Shown here piece after piece: positions 14,496 through 15,287 of a stretch of DNA of 15,287 nt. The stretch is taken from contig PIVQ01000102.1 of the NCBI GenBank assembly GCA_003354055.1, positions 1 through 15,287 on the forward strand, written 5' to 3'. The DNA is from Desulfobacteraceae bacterium. GTDB taxonomy: Bacteria; Desulfobacterota; Desulfobacteria; Desulfobacterales; Desulfobacteraceae. Position numbers and translations under genes: made by a program. The notes below the pieces were generated by a model, which was not told the origin of the DNA, searched no databases, and saw only the letters and a list, made by a program, of their open reading frames with translations. The first letter of the stretch is position 1. The number at the start of each line of letters is the position of its first letter.

Positions 14496-15287
14496 TTAGT
14501 TAATCATCAAATCAAACCCATGAATACCGTTAATAAAAATCGGTTTTTCCTGAATCTTACACCTGCCTTTGTCCTCTTGGAGTTCGAGCCGGGAATTAGG
14601 ACCGAAAATTATTGTACCTTGAAAAATCTTATTGCCGATATCGAGACGGGCAATGGGGAGGACTGTGGCTGAACATCTATCGAGGAGTCGTTTTTCATCA
14701 GGGTATTTCATGAAATTTTCTTCATAATTGACAAGTTCTTCGTTTAATTGTTCGACTAATACACGGATTTCATCCTGTGCTCTCATGGTCTTCATGATTT
14801 CTGTTTTAGCATCTGTACATCTTTTTTTAAGCTGTTTTATTTTTTTTGTCATTTGCTGGGAAGTAAACGGGTTGTTTTTTAAATTCAAATCTTCCAGATG
14901 CTGTCTGCAGGTCTTAATCTCGCTTATGGCTGTTCTCTTTATTTTGGTGTGATCAGTGATCAAACGATGAAGGCGGGTATCTTTTCCCCTGAGTCTTGTA
15001 ATTTGTTTGCGTATAGATAGGATCTCTTCCTTGCACATGGCAATTTTGTTTTCCATACCCGTAACCAATCGGTCTATGTGGTCATTTACTCCAATTTTTA
15101 ACTGGGCCGGACTGGAATACAGGGTCCCGGCTTTTTTCGTTCGGATCCCTTGCTTTGCACTGATTTTGGACGCAATAATATGGCCGGATTGATTGTCCAC
15201 ACCACCGCTGGTCAGAATTTCAGAATCCAGGATTTCCTTTTCCACCCTGACGGTTTCAAATGCGCTGATTTTGCTGTTGTTGATAAA
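14496..15287 (-). CDS. FapA/DUF342-family protein, C-terminal part (5' end outside window)
   Basis: The frame is open to the right edge of the window, so only the last 263 residues are seen. The GTG at 15243-15245 is in frame but is probably internal, because the codons before it (KISAFETVRV) continue the same repeat. The first ~70 visible residues show the short repeated strands of the DUF342 beta-helix: KISAF, SGGVDNQSGHIIASKISA, GIRTKKAGTLYSS, then KIGVNDHID. Next comes a long charged coiled coil (about 80-190), then a beta-rich tail containing GNKIFQGTIIFGPNSRLEL. This matches the C-terminal layout of FapA-like proteins, which are linked to flagellar or cell-surface assembly in some proteobacteria. 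It lies 46 bases upstream of the GAF kinase gene, in the same direction. The specific role here is unknown. Confidence 0.7.
   Translation of the reverse strand, partial: FINNSKISAFETVRVEKEILDSEILTSGGVDNQSGHIIASKISAKQGIRTKKAGTLYSSPAQLKIGVNDHIDRLVTGMENKIAMCKEEILSIRKQITRLRGKDTRLHRLITDHTKIKRTAISEIKTCRQHLEDLNLKNNPFTSQQMTKKIKQLKKRCTDAKTEIMKTMRAQDEIRVLVEQLNEELVNYEENFMKYPDEKRLLDRCSATVLPIARLDIGNKIFQGTIIFGPNSRLELQEDKGRCKIQEKPIFINGIHGFDLMIN

Overview
The window looks like a chromosomal segment of a Gram-negative, probably sulfate-reducing, deltaproteobacterium of the Desulfobacter type. This is an inference from three things: long hybrid histidine kinases with stacked GAF domains, sigma-54 style promoters, and a DUF3365 haem protein beside a chaperone/outer-membrane-barrel secretion operon. 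No rRNA, tRNA, CRISPR array or transposase is visible. Every gene I accept lies on the minus strand, so transcription runs from high to low coordinates.

Layout from left to right. Positions 1-119 hold a hairpin-forming repeat whose inverted partner lies at 10139-10238; together they bracket about 10 kb. Next come a secreted c-type haem protein of the DUF3365/Tll0287 family (116-874) and a membrane-anchored hybrid histidine kinase (1262-3856). Each of these two genes is preceded by a copy of the same ~220-bp upstream region (957-1175 and 3898-4117). Both copies carry a -24/-12 (sigma-54) promoter and upstream motifs at conserved distances, so the two genes are probably co-regulated. At 4349-9650 lies a five-gene operon: subunit-like protein A (9150-9650), an intergenic hairpin, paralogous subunit-like protein B (8565-9056), a third small secreted protein (8056-8535), a PapD-like periplasmic chaperone (7145-7963) and a 928-residue usher-like outer-membrane barrel protein (4349-7135). 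I read this as an unconventional chaperone-usher-type surface-fibre system.

Upstream of the operon is a ~490-bp non-coding region (9651-10138). It holds a candidate sigma-54 promoter and a strong 19-bp inverted repeat placed where an enhancer-binding protein would bind, plus further copies of the same motif. To the right are a soluble 1402-residue hybrid kinase with four GAF domains (10241-14449) and the C-terminal part of a FapA/DUF342-family protein that runs off the window (14496-15287); these two probably form an operon.

The working model is inference. Phosphorelay kinases and a haem sensor surround a surface-appendage operon, with at least three promoters of the sigma-54 type. Both hybrid kinases have a first receiver domain that lacks its phospho-accepting aspartate, an intact second receiver and a C-terminal HPt domain. 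No response regulator or enhancer-binding protein is encoded here, so the output partner must lie elsewhere.
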